Origin: Luscinia megarhynchos
Lineage: Eukaryota > Chordata > Aves > Passeriformes > Turdidae
NCBI GenBank assembly: GCA_034336665.1
Contig: CM067566.1
Location: 28,984,330 to 29,048,329, forward strand
Direction: 5' to 3'
Length of the DNA: 64,000 nucleotides
The translations under genes and the position numbers were made by a program. Below are positions 13,130 through 25,700 of the stretch, one piece after another (the stretch's first letter is position 1; each line of letters opens with the position of its first letter). The notes under the pieces were generated by a model that searched no databases, was not told the origin of the DNA, and worked only from the letters and a program-made list of their open reading frames with translations.

Positions 13130-16100
13130 AACAAGCTGTTGTTGGAAGGAAGATGCATTCTTCCAAATATCAGCCCTGTTGGCCAGCTGCTCCTGTCTGC
13201 TCCTCTATGGATGTGCTCAGAAAACAAACTGACAGATGATTAGCTGTCTCCATGTCACTGCTTGAAACACAAAACTAAACGTACTACTTCTGCACCATAT
13301 AAAGGATGTTTCAACTTAAAAGTGCTGGGTTTGAGTGGTGAAGGATGATTGAGTACTAGAAAGTGGAAAAAAGAAGAGTCTGTGTTTACAATTGTAAAAA
13401 TTCAGTGGCTGGTTTTATTTTGATATTCAGCACAAGAAAAATGTGACCTCCTTACGATCAGTTCATGTTCTTGGCTTGGTTTTGAAAATTCGTCTTTTAA
13501 TTTGAATTGTTGTAAGTAGTTGACTTTAAAATCACATTTTTTGCACTACTGGCTTTATGAATAGGGAGAACAGCAGGTGTTGATTAGGGATAGTTTAGTG
13601 GCTTGGTGGACTGTATTTTCTTTTGAGCCCTTGATAAGCAAATTTTGAAGATAAGAAGACCTAGGTGATTTTTGGAACATTTTTTTGGAAAACGATTTTG
13701 TAAAAGCTCTGTTTTCCCTCAGATCTGCACTAACAATAGTTTGAAAAGTTGTTGAGAGGAAAAAAATTTTTTGGTTAATTGAATGCTGCAGTGGACCACT
13801 GCTCAGTGATGTGATAAAAAGCCTGTGTTCAGATGGGTAATACATAAATGAAATCAGCCAGCTGGGGATTATGATGGAAGCTTCACAGAATAGTCCTACA
13901 AAATGGGATTTTATTGTCCCTTTTGGAGCTCTTACCCCTTTGGGAAGCAAATGTTGGCCCTGAGCTTTGATCCAAAAGGCTTTTTACCAACCTTTTTTGA
14001 TTACTGAGGGCCACTGTCTTTCAAGCTCTTTATTTCCTATTAGTCAGTATTTGTCTCAGATTTCTTTTTTCACTTTTTCTTCAAGACACTGCCTTTCTTA
14101 CTGCATAACTTAATGAATACCATGTACTGTTATAACTTGTGATAGTTGCATTTACAGGACAATGGACTTTTGATTGCAATACCAAAAAGCTAAGCTGCTG
14201 CACATAGGAAATGTCATTCAATTAAGTTAGGAGCTAGCAGCTTTCTTAGGATCAGAGTTTACTGACCAGAATTAAAGAGGCATTTTTGGCTTTCAAAGTC
14301 AAGGGAGTTTCAGCAACAGAAATCTAATTGTCTTGTGCCTTTTGTATACACTACATTTGTGGTATCAGTGTTTACATTGACATGCAAATTTCTATTCTGA
14401 AAACAACTTTAGGAGGAACTTAATCATGCTTTCTAGGGGGCTAGATAAAAAGACAAATCAAAAAAAAAGGTGAAAACTTCTCAGACTACGCTGAGTTTGG
14501 GTGAAAAAGGAAAGTGCTTCTATTATCAAACCTGAGTTATCTAGTAGGTTGATTCACAGTGTAAAGATGCCAGTCATTTGTTTAGGAAACTGGCAGCAGG
14601 ATTAAGTGATACAATTCTGAAAGCAAGTATATTATCATTAACTCTTCTACCAGCAGGTAACTTCAAAATTTGTCTTTCTTGGGTTTTAAGTTATAGCTGG
14701 TGTAGCAAAATGTGACTTTTTTCTTTCTCTAGTGAGGGAAAATGTATTTATTTTACTTTTTTTTTAAATCTAAAAATTATACCAGCCTGAAAACATCTGT
14801 TTATTGCCAGAAGTGCCAGAGTGTGGATCCCTTGATGTAGAACACCTTTTATAAACTAGCATGAAGGTAGCATACAGTTTACATGATGCCTGCAGAGATC
14901 TACTTACCAAAAGATTTTTTGCAGCTCTTTATTCAGTGTTGTTCTGTCAGCTTACCTCATATTCGTTTTTGTTTAAAGGCGAACTTGTCAAGGGATAAGG
15001 GGGAGAGGGAAAATATATTTTTTAACACTTCAGGTTCTCTATCTGTAGAGTCTTGTTTTTTATGCAGTTAGTCACAGGGTGGTTTGTCATGGAGCATGCA
15101 CTTAAAAATACTGAGTAGAAAGTTGAAATTCAGCTTCAGTGTATCTTGCACCATATTTTTTTGTAAAGACAAAAAATTTCTTCCCCAGCAAAACACATCA
15201 TGGAAATGGATCTCTAACACAGATGTCAGTCTCTCTGTGTCCAGGGCTCTAAGATCTCTCAGTAAGGCTGGGGATCAAAGTAGAGAAAGGACAAGGATAA
15301 GGGATCAAGAAATCCTGGCTTCTCCATGTCTCAGAAGTCACACTTGGAAAGCACAATAGCCCTGAATAATCTGCAGTTTTGTTGAAGCCAGAGGCTGTCC
15401 CCCTCACAGAAAACTGATGGAGGCATGGGAAACAGACACTGATGAAGGGAGGAGAAGGGGAAAGAAAGGAGGGTAGCTCAGAGGTAAATATTGAGCAGAT
15501 CTGGGCATAAGGGCTGTAGCTACATTTGGATGGGCATGAGCTGTGTCTCTGTGAAGAGCACTAGCAGCAGGCTTTGAGGGTTCCTGGCAGTTCTCACTGT
15601 GTAGAGTATGGACAAAATTGAGCTAATCATGCTCCAAAGTATAATTTCTGGTGATATGACTGTACTCTTGGCTTTAAACTCTCTAATCCTTGCTATAAAA
15701 AAAGTGAAAATTCTCTTTTTGACATACTGACTATTGTCAGTGTTACAATGCATGCAGGAGAATTTGTAAAGAAGTCAGGGTAGCAAGGATGCAGTGTCAT
15801 TTGTCTTCTTATACTGATTCTCCTGTCCTTTATATTCTTGCTAGGCACTTTACTACAGCCTTTTGTGTAATTTCTGTATTTTTTTAAGAAGTGCTTTTTA
15901 CCTACTGTACAGTTATTAATCTACTTTTTGCAAAAAAAAGAAAATAATATCTCTAATATTTGTCTAGAGGTATGACTGCATTCCAAGCTTTAGTGGAAGC
16001 TGGATAAGCTCTGCAGGCTCCTCAGATGTGCCTGAGTCCCAAATGACAACAGAGTTAAATTTCTTTTGTATATATGTAAACAGTCATATGAACCATAGCT

Positions 16101-16720
16101 CCCTATATGTGTAAAAAATTTCTTTTAGTTGTAGGTTAGAACAAATCCAAAACATCTCAGAAGTAGCCACACATACTCTATAGCAGTAGATGCACTGGTG
16201 AGAATACTCAAAGTCTTCACAGAGAACTATTTTTGTTAAGGAAATGGAACACAATCTTTGTGAGCAGTTAAGATACAGCTGCTGTTACACACTTCCTTTA
16301 ACTGGAGAGAAAAAACACCGTCCAGTTTAGGTTACAGACTGAAAGTTCTTTAGTAGACTATGGCTGGGCACGGTAATGAATGAAACAAAATCAGAGTGGT
16401 AAAGGTTGGAAGGGACCACCACTGGGGTTATCTGTTCTCTGCTCAAGCAGGAGCATCCTAGAGCACATTGCACAGTATAAAATACAGATGTTCTTGAGTA
16501 TCTCTTGTGAGGAACACTCCAGAAAGGAAACAAGTTTGTTTCAGTGTGTGGAATGCTGTAGCTGTTTTTCATCTTTATTTGGACTGAGAGTTCTTCCCTG
16601 GTTCGATTGACTGGTGTGTGGAGGGGTGGGAGGAAATATATTTCTACATAAATTTAGTGTATAACTTTGCCACTTGTTAATGTATTGCTCACATAAATAA
16701 ATGCTTCATGTTCAGCATGC
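13130..16720 (+). other. ZDHHC2: Candidate ZDHHC2 terminal 3' UTR exon
   Basis: The sequence after the acceptor at 13129 is less AT-rich and carries no long frame. The first clear AATAAA found downstream is at 16696-16701, which would give a 3' UTR of about 3.6 kb. An antisense CR1 fragment lies at about 16387-16560. The start is supported by splice signals; the end is a guess and an earlier non-canonical poly(A) site is possible. Confidence 0.4.
16387..16560 (-). repeat. CR1 LINE 3' fragment, antisense
   Basis: Reverse-complement CR1 3'-end sequence: GGTTGGAAGGGACCACCACT, then GCTCAAGCAGGAGCATCCTA and 'gagcacattgcacag'. It becomes too diverged to follow after about 16560. It may be part of the ZDHHC2 3' UTR. 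Confidence 0.75.
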
Positions 16721-19700
16721 CATGTACATAGTAGTTATTGACACACTGCCATCAGTTTCACTGATGTTTCAGTGTACCTGAACAGCAGAACATCATCTCT
16801 GCTAGGGCTTCACTGCCAACATAGTGGCTGTAAATGTCCCCCCTCACCTCTTCACCAGGAGTCTTGGACTTCCACAGGTACATTTGCCTTCTCCAGGGTT
16901 TACCTCACAACACACTGACACTGAAAGAGGCTGAGAAGGAACCAGTTCTTCAATCATCTTTCATGAGTGAAGCACTCCATGCCTTCATGCTGGCAGAGCA
17001 AAGCTGCACTCCTTTGAGTACTTCTGATGGTCAAAAAGGTGGAATTTTGTCCCCCCAAAAAGGGTGGGGAGGGAAGGAGGGACTTAAACCTCCTATAGTT
17101 TATAGAAGCAAGAAGGTACAAGAAAGTTAGCTACCAGCCAGGATTGTCACCCACAGCAGCTTTGCTTCATTGAGGGTTCTCCAGTCCCTGCCTGGCCAGA
17201 TTCTTCAGAGCTGCCTGACTTTCCCCTCTTTCCTAACAGTCTTCTTTAGGAAAGTGCTAGATCCACCTCCTGTGCAGAAAGGAGTGAGACTGTCGGCTCA
17301 GGGACCTCTCAATCTGCAGAACAGTTATGTAAAGATGAAAGCAGCTCTTACCTCTTCCACTTCAGACCTAACCTGCAATATATTGTCCAAGTTCATCCTA
17401 TTTTTAAAACCCTTCCAAAAATAATGCTATTGAACTGTATACAAACATTCTCATCCAAAACAAGATTAATGAAAAAAAAGTGCTGCTATGCAGTGGGGAT
17501 GGTGGGATGTCTCTGTTGCTACTTCACTTGCATCTATCACTGCTTATCAATGACCTTGTAGTAGGATGGGAAAAGCAGCAGCCCTAAGGAAAACCTTGTC
17601 ATGTTCCTTCAGCAGTTTTTCAATTGTTCCTTATTGAATTTTTTTATCATCTTTCTCTCTTCTTCACTTCCCTAGAAGTCCAGATTAAAAGTGCTTAATT
17701 GTGAAATGTACAATCACAACTTATGTTCACTTTACTATTCTCCCTCCCAAAGTTGATTCTCGATAGGTAATTCCTTCCTTTCTCCAAGTTGTCACTCATC
17801 ACTGAAATACAGTAACTCAGTTATCTTGATACCCAGTATTTGAGATACTGATCACATCCTTCATCCCAGATCACTGTAATCTCAAGCAGAGTCCCAATAG
17901 TTTAAATGCAGCAGTTGGAAGAGTATGCTGTGAGCCATCTCCCCTTTCTCCCCCTCTGCATGCTCACAGTTTAACTGATTGGCATAACTGGAACAGACCC
18001 AACACTTCCTGACAGTCATCACTTTATGAAGTCACTTTCCTTTTTTTTTTAAAGTCTGAAAATAGAATAGTTCTTAGTTCACTTAAGAAAGCTCCTGTTA
18101 TAAAGGCAAAAATAGACAACACGCACACTTACAGCCTGGACAATAGGAACTTGTTTCCAGTTATTTTCTCTGTCACATCAAGACATTTAACTGGTCGGTA
18201 TGTCAAATAGATACAATAGTAAAAATCAGCAGTTTCATATAAAACACTATCGTAGCTACTACAGCTACTGCCCAGAGCATGCAGAGGGACAAGAATGAAG
18301 CTCAGCTATTATATGATGAGAAGAAAGGGTATTGCTAATGCAAACTCAGCTCTGCTTCCCTGCCCTACAAAAGATAAAGCACATTTTCTGTAATGCAGCT
18401 TGAAATGTTCATCTGCTGCTACCTTCTACCTGATACACAGAGAAGGGAAAAGGCTTCCCTTCCCCCTTCTCCAGTTCTCCCTCACATTATCCAACACAGC
18501 TAACTGAGGCAAGTGTCTTAGGGGCACAGGGAAGAGCAATCTTGGGCAAGACAATTCTCCCACTTCAACAGAGGCAGGAAATAATATCTGTGTAGGCAGG
18601 ATACCAGCCTCTACAGAAATCAAATCTTCACAGTTGGGATGAATGAGCAAATTTATTCCCAACTGAAGACTGCTAAAATAATGCAGGAGAATCATCCTCA
18701 TTTCAGTACCTGTGTAAGAGTACTGCAAGAGGGAAATAAACACCAAATAAGCAACCTCATGGAAGAGGGAAATAAAATAATCTCCCATGAATCAATCAGG
18801 GTGCACTAAACCTCAGATATACCAGGAAAATAAGTTCATGGTATGAATAGAAAAGTACGCAAAGATAACTGATTTTACTCTGTGTAAAAATCGCTATTTA
18901 TTCTTTGTGAGATTTTGTTCAAACTCAACAACTTTAAGAAGTTAGACAAGTACCCACAATTCTACTGGAGGCTTTTGGCTTTCTTTGCCATCACTGACAT
19001 GGTGGTATAAAATAAAAACCTTGAGAAGACTGTTTTATTTAAAATTTCGCTTAATTATTTTACAGGTTAATGAACGGCAATGAACCCACACCACTCTAAA
19101 TCCACTGACATGTGACTATTAAATTTCAGGGAAGTTCTAAAAATTGCTTCAGTAAAGTGTTTTCTTTCAGTGCATGTTAAATGAATCATTAGTTAATTCA
19201 AGGCTGAAAAACCAATTGGGAATTTAAAACATAACTTACATCCAGTTTGTTTTTACATTCCTTTTCTGATCTTCCTCCACCAAGGATAAGTCTTTCTTAT
19301 TCCAGAATTTGCTAGGCATCTCAGGGACCTAGGATGCCTAAAGGCAGGTCCAAAGAGTAAAAACCAAAGCAAAGAAGGCATTGAGTAACTTGGTCTTTTC
19401 CATGTCTTTTTTAAGTCTCCTGCCCCCACACAGCAGTAGTGTCACATTGCTCCTGCTGTCCCTGTACAAGCTTTTCTGTCCCTCACCAGAATCAACTTCA
19501 GATAGACTTTGCTTTTCTTAAACCAACCCCTTCATCCACACTTCAGACAATGTTCCATGTCCTGCTTCGACCTTTCTGGGCTTTGAGTTGAATCAGAAAC
19601 ACCTTGTTCATGAATGCAGGCTTCCTGCTACTTTCTTGGATTTTCAGAGTAAGGGAATGAACCATTCTTGAACATGGACTAACCAATCAGATAAGGTAAG

Positions 19701-21210
19701 AGAAATATCTTGGATTATGGAGTTTATAGGTCATCAGCAAATTCATGTGGGAAAAAGCCCTAAATACTCTGAATGTGTTCCAGACCTATTTTCCTCCCCC
19801 TCAAGAATGCTTCTTGCCTAGTTTCAATGAGGAAAGGAACTAAATGCTTAAAATAAAAATAACATATATTTAAAAAAAAAAAGTGACAGAGAACATAAGG
19901 TTCCTGGAACACTCATCGGACTCCAGAAGCCAAAAATACAAGTGGATTAAAAATAGATCAGATATAACAGGTTTTGATATTGCACTTCTTCTGACAAACC
20001 TACTCAACAACAGTGTGTTTTAAATGGGAAAAGCAGAGGCCTAGAAAGAGAATTCTTGTCTCTGAACAAAAAGGTGCATGTCTAGACAGCTGGAAATGTG
20101 CCCACACATTAATTTTTGCAAAAGCAATTAAAGCTGGCCACTTTGGAAACAGATTTCAGGCTCTGAAGTTTACACGTAATGGTCCTGCAAGTAAGAAATT
20201 ACTTTTTTCATAATCTCTACGATCCACAATTTAAATCACTCCTTAATGGAAACTAAATCTAATCTTGCCAAGGAAATGAATGATGCACAGATGTCTCCCC
20301 AGCTGCAATCAACTCTCAACAGACAGATCACAGTGATCAGACCAAGAGTTCTCTCACAGAATAAAGCATAATCCATTTCATGATGACCAATGGCTTTTGA
20401 GAAACACTTCTGTAACTGGAAGAAAACTCAAGACTAGAATTCTCTCAAGTCAAATACTGGTCTAGTGGAAGGTGTCCCTCTCCACAGCAGGGGGGTTGGA
20501 ATTAGATTATCTTTGAGGCTCCTTTCAACACTAACCATTCTATGATTCTATGACAGGAAGCAAAGCACAGCACAGCATATGGGATACTCAGCAGTGACTT
20601 CAAAAGCACATTCCCATCGGCACTAGAACTTTTCCTGTAGGCACACATTCAGAAGGCTCTAAAAACTTCCTTTGATCCTCGATTAAAAACCTACTTCAAA
20701 ACAAAAACCCATTAAAGTCCTTCGAAGAGCCATTCTGCTCAAGTTAACCAGATAGCTGCATCCATATGCTTTAGGCAAAGCTACTACTTTAAAGCAAATG
20801 CATCAAACTTCAGGGCTTCTTCATTCCACGTCTATGCAAACTTTCCCTGGAGGCCACAGTAAGAAGTCATCCTGCTTTCACTATCACTATCTTAAAGCCA
20901 AAGACAACTGAAGTTAAAACAAGTCACCATCATCTAATGCATAATGGTATAAAAATACTAATGGGATTAGGATGCCTCAGAAGTAAATTGTAATCACACC
21001 TCTTCCAACTCAGAACAGCAAGAATAAAGTGACTGGAAACCCATGAACACAATTCTGCTCTGAATGTGAAATCAGTCAGGGAGCAGCGAGTTAGATCCCT
21101 CTGCATCAGCATGTAGAAAAGAACTATCATGCCTAACAAAACAGAGCTGAACTGACTAAGTAATCACATTCCAGGAAAAATTTTGCAACAAAACCACCAG
21201 TCTGTTGTTA
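16720..21210. other. ZDHHC2-CNOT7 convergent intergenic region
   Basis: About 4.5 kb between the candidate 3' ends of two genes that point at each other. Apart from the CR1 tail at about 20455-20553 I recognise no gene, RNA or repeat. Reading frames here are short and lack splice or homology support. Confidence 0.55.
20455..20553 (+). repeat. CR1 LINE 3' terminus with ATTCTATG tail
   Basis: Forward CR1 3' end: TCTAGTGGAAGGTGTCCCTC, then GCAGGGGGGTTGGAATTAGA, finishing in CATTCTATGATTCTATGA. The terminal ATTCTATG repeats are the diagnostic CR1 end in birds and other sauropsids. Confidence 0.9.
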
Positions 21211-22771
21211 TGTAAGAAAACATTTCTTAGGCCTTTATTTACAAAAGCTTTAAAAACAAATACCCTCTGTTATGCAAATTACTTGTTTAAAAAGGACCAC
21301 CCAGTTTACATCATCATAATTCAATGAGGAAAAGGTGTTTGATTTTTTGCTTTAAAGTACAAGATAAAACAGAGTAATTGGTGAACATTTGGAGATTTTT
21401 CTGCTATTGATTTCCGTGTCAAACACACGTACGCGCGCACACGCACAGACACACAATGTCATGCATTCCATCATTCCAGGCTAGTATTTAGCTATTCAAT
21501 ACCAAAAATCCTTCCTGCACAACTGCTCTGTGTACATGCTATGCAGAGTTAAGAACATACTTTAGGGTCCTTGAAAACAATATATCTAAAATACATTGTA
21601 AGATATACTCAAAAATAAACTAGCATTACACTCCTCAGGTAACTTTATTAGCTTGAAGTTATTTATATTTTGTTGTCTTACAACAAATATCTGTAACATC
21701 TGTCGTAACAACTACAAAAAAGCATGATTTAATTGTCCTTCTAATTCAATAATTCATTTAAATAGTTTTTTTTCAGATCTTTGGGGTTTATCTTCAACTA
21801 AACTGACTTACAAAAATCATGAAATCAAGTACATAATAAATATGACTTCATAAAAAATATCTGAGGTGTACATTACTAGGATAAAAGCCATGAGGTTAAT
21901 CAAGGGAAATGTGCCGTTACAAGACTCCTACTTTTCCATTATCCTTCAACTCTCAGCTTAATGGCAAAAAGGCTAAATTCATAGCTGTTCTTTTCCTGGA
22001 GGGTGTAAAGCTGTTTTTTAAGCCTCTTTCCCCCATCAAAGAGCCGTTTTAAAGCAGCAGGCCAACTAGCAGTTGACATGTGCAGGATGCGTTGGAAGAT
22101 GACCAAACACTAGTAAAGTAAGAGCAATTACTATGATTTCAGTAGTTTGTTTTGCTTGAACAAACAGATTATGCAGCAAATAAGACCCGTTGTGTGGGTT
22201 GAGATACCAAGGAAATACAGCTTGAAGCTGCTGAACTTGGCAGATGATTGTTTTCTAGCTGAGGGCAAAAGAAAAAACCAAAACAATCTTCAAATAAAAC
22301 AGAGGATCTGAGTCAGAGTCGCTCTCTAAAGTGCAAATTTGATGGTCCACAATCTTGAATAGCTAAAACGCCTGCATACTGGAAAGAACAGACATGAAGG
22401 GGGAAGTTTGTTATAATCAGAGCCAATTAATTTAGAGAAGGGAGGGGAAAGACAAAAAACTGGAAGAACGATGTAGGCAAGTTTACCAGAATATTCATTA
22501 TCATTCAACTTTTCCCTTCTCTCTGCCACACTGATCCTATACATACTTCTTTACAAATGGGCTTGCTAAGAGGCCAAAATGTAACCCAGAAAATTTTACG
22601 TATCAAGATCAAAATCTGTGATAGGAACAGTCAAGTTTAGTACATAGAAAGGCAGAAAAGAAAGTGTGCTGAGAAAGGGGGGAAAAAGCCTTAATTGTCC
22701 AAGGGGTTCAATCGGAGATAAAACCTATATACAAGCATGTGGAGGTCAAAAAGACGGCCTTTCATTTCATG
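21210..22771 (-). other. CNOT7: Probable CNOT7 3' UTR
   Basis: Sequence after the TGA, read leftwards. Minus-strand AATAAA signals occur at 21649-21644 and 21239-21234; the second gives a UTR of about 1.5 kb. A Pumilio-type UGUAUAUA lies 39 nt after the stop (22733-22726) and a UGUAAAUA overlaps the distal poly(A) signal (21243-21236). A GU-rich tract lies at 21456-21423. Extent is inferred from signals only. Confidence 0.55.
21234..21239 (-). terminator. CNOT7: Candidate CNOT7 distal poly(A) signal
   Basis: AATAAA on the minus strand within TGTAAATAAAGG, about 1.5 kb after the stop codon. The alternative at 21649-21644 (GCTAATAAAG) would give a UTR of about 1.1 kb. Confidence 0.5.
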
Positions 22772-25700
22772 TCATGACTGTTTGTTGGCTTCTTCTTCAT
22801 AAGCATTTCCTGTGCCATTTTGTACATAAGATGAGCCAGAACCAAGACCGTATAAGTGGCCACAATATTTGGCATCGTCAATGTGATCTTCAAAGAACAT
22901 CTACAAAGTTAAGAGAGACATGAATTATTGCAAAAAGAAAAGGTTCAGTTGTCAATAGAATTGTACAAAGGCATTAAAATTTAATCTTTTAAAATAAGAT
23001 ATCAAATCCCAAGGTGCAAAAGATTATATAATTGGTATAGTAAAACACTTAATTTCAACATATTATCACAATGTGTTATATGACACAGATATTTAAATCT
23101 GTCAAGAAATACAATCAGTCTTCCTGTGCACTTCTCCCAGTTAAATGGCCAAATGCAATGTTTTCACAATTTTGTATTATTAGTCACCGCTGACATATCT
23201 GCAAGAGCAACAAAGGTATTTCTCCATCTGCTTTCTATGGCGCTTCTTACAGGCATATGCTTAGCATCTATCATCAGTGCCCGTTCCCTTACCTCTCCTC
23301 AGCATGGAGTTTCCACCATACTCTGTCTTGGAATAAAGATGTCCTGATTTATATTATATAGGTTTGGGGGTGGGGAGCATGAGCACAAAACTCATTACAG
23401 AGTTTAGAGAAATGCAGAAAGATGCATTTTCAGCTTCTCACCGAGGGAGACTTCATTTAATGAGGAACAGTAAAATTTTGTACCAAGAATGCATTTACAC
23501 ATTGCAAGTCTAAACTGCAAATGGAACCTTTCAGTGGAAGACAAAATAAAGTCCACAATATTCTGATACTCTGCCTTTCAGACTTGGGTTTTCAAGCACA
23601 AAATCACAAATTATCTTGCAAAAATAAGACACACACATACACAAATATTTTTCACCCTAAAACCTTCACAGCAATCCTGGACACACCAGTGGTTCACATT
23701 CTGAGTCATCATCAATATCAGAAATCTATGACAGGCAAAAGTATGCAGGAACAGAATGGATGCAATACAAAATCTAAACATGGAGGCCTGTATATACCAC
23801 ACAGCTCAAAACTTCTTCCCTCAAGCTTTGCTTTTAGCAGGATGGGAAGTTCTGTACTGTAGGAATCAGAGACCTTAATTAAAGTTTTGCTGCCCCCAGC
23901 AGTTCTTAATGAAAAAAAACAGGTAGGAAAAGCCCAAAATAACAATTCTACTCTTGTAGTATCATTATTTAAGCATTCCTGATGGAAAGAAAAGGATCAG
24001 TAACTTTTTTGGCTGGCACTCCAAGACCCAGCAAGCAGGTTGCATCTCCTTCCCAGTAGCTAGTAACAAAATTCTGTGCCTCAAAAAGCACTGTAAAGTG
24101 AAGTCTTTTTACTCAGAAATACGTTTTTAAGCACAGAAGTCTGATGAAAAGCTTTAAAAATCTACATTAAAACTATTATATTATTATTATAATCTATTTC
24201 TCTCTGATTACTACTGTGTTCTTATTTAGAAATGCTGTATTGGCAGAGTATTTTTAAGTATTGGGGAAAAAATTCATTATCAGTCCATGTCTGTTGGCTT
24301 AATTAAGCAAGTGTGTTGCACTAAGAAACCCTCAGAGGTTTCTACTTCTGGTAAAAGCTTTCAGTAAATAAATTCAACCAGCTAGTTTGCCACCTAACAC
24401 AAATTGCATCTCATTAAAGAAACTATCATGGGTTTGAACCTTTATTCTAGAAAACTACCTTGAAAGGCTGTATCTTAAGCATGATTATCATATGCTTCTC
24501 TGTCTTTGCTTTGGATTTTGCTTTAAATTCAAGAGTGGAAGTTTCACAACACCAGGCTAAGAGTAGGTAGCCACACTGGGCTTGGATCATACCAGAAACA
24601 TAATCCTTTTTATTCCATCTGTAGCCCATGACCTGCTTCACAGCTGCATTCCAGAAGAGGCAGAACAGAGTGCTAGGATAAGCAAACCAGCTTAAACCAT
24701 CATTCTTTACTATTCAGCTGTCATGCCATAAATATTTGTCACAATCTCGTGGTCATTTTCTCCTTCATACAAAAGAGTGGATACCAGAAGGTAGACTTCA
24801 GCATGTAGTACTTAACATGATTAAACTATGAGCTTTGATAATGCCATCTGTTTTGACATGGTAAATGACGTTGAATTGCTGGAAGAATGCCATGTTCTGA
24901 TGCACTGGCATTTGTTCAGTGCAACTGCTTTCCAAAAGAGGCCTGTGACATTTGATTGTTCTGAAAATGCAAAATATCCTAATATTTTCCTGTTTTATTT
25001 CCTGTTATATGCAGACAAGTAGCAAGGAAAAGTGAAGCTTGTAAGACCTGACTGTCCTTGCTGCAAACCTTGAATTAACTGACCTTAAAACCTATGCTAA
25101 ACTGTGCTTCACTCAATGGCAAGGAAAAAGAAATGCATGGAAATTCTCCAAAGCAGCCTGGAAGTCATTATTTAATATTATCTCTACCCTGAAACTTTAG
25201 CTAGAAGTGGTTCATCAACACTCCTTCCCCACCTCCCAGCCTGCCACAAGCAGCAGTACACACCAGGTGGATATTATACTGAGCAAAAGCTCTAAAAAAA
25301 AACAAACAAAAAAAAAATTGGCTTGAGTACAGTCACCCAGAAAGGAGTCTGGCTTCAGCAGTTCATAAATCATTGCAGCAGCCACCTAAAAAATGGCACC
25401 CTGCAAAACAGGTGAGGAAAAAACACCCAAAAACAAAACTTCACAAAAAAAATCCAAAAGTCAGGCCTAGACTGGAATTGGAAATAAATACTCACAGCAG
25501 CAAAGCAAGGAACCAGTAAGGCTGGTTCACACTTACTCAGGTAAAAATACACGTGGTCTCATTTCTGTCAAGAAAGGACTGACCCCTGAAGCCCTTCAGA
25601 GACTTCTTTAAAATACCACTGACTTAGCAGAATAAGCAATTCCATGTCACTAACACAGCACATTACTATCATGGAAATAAAAACAGTATGTCCACATACT

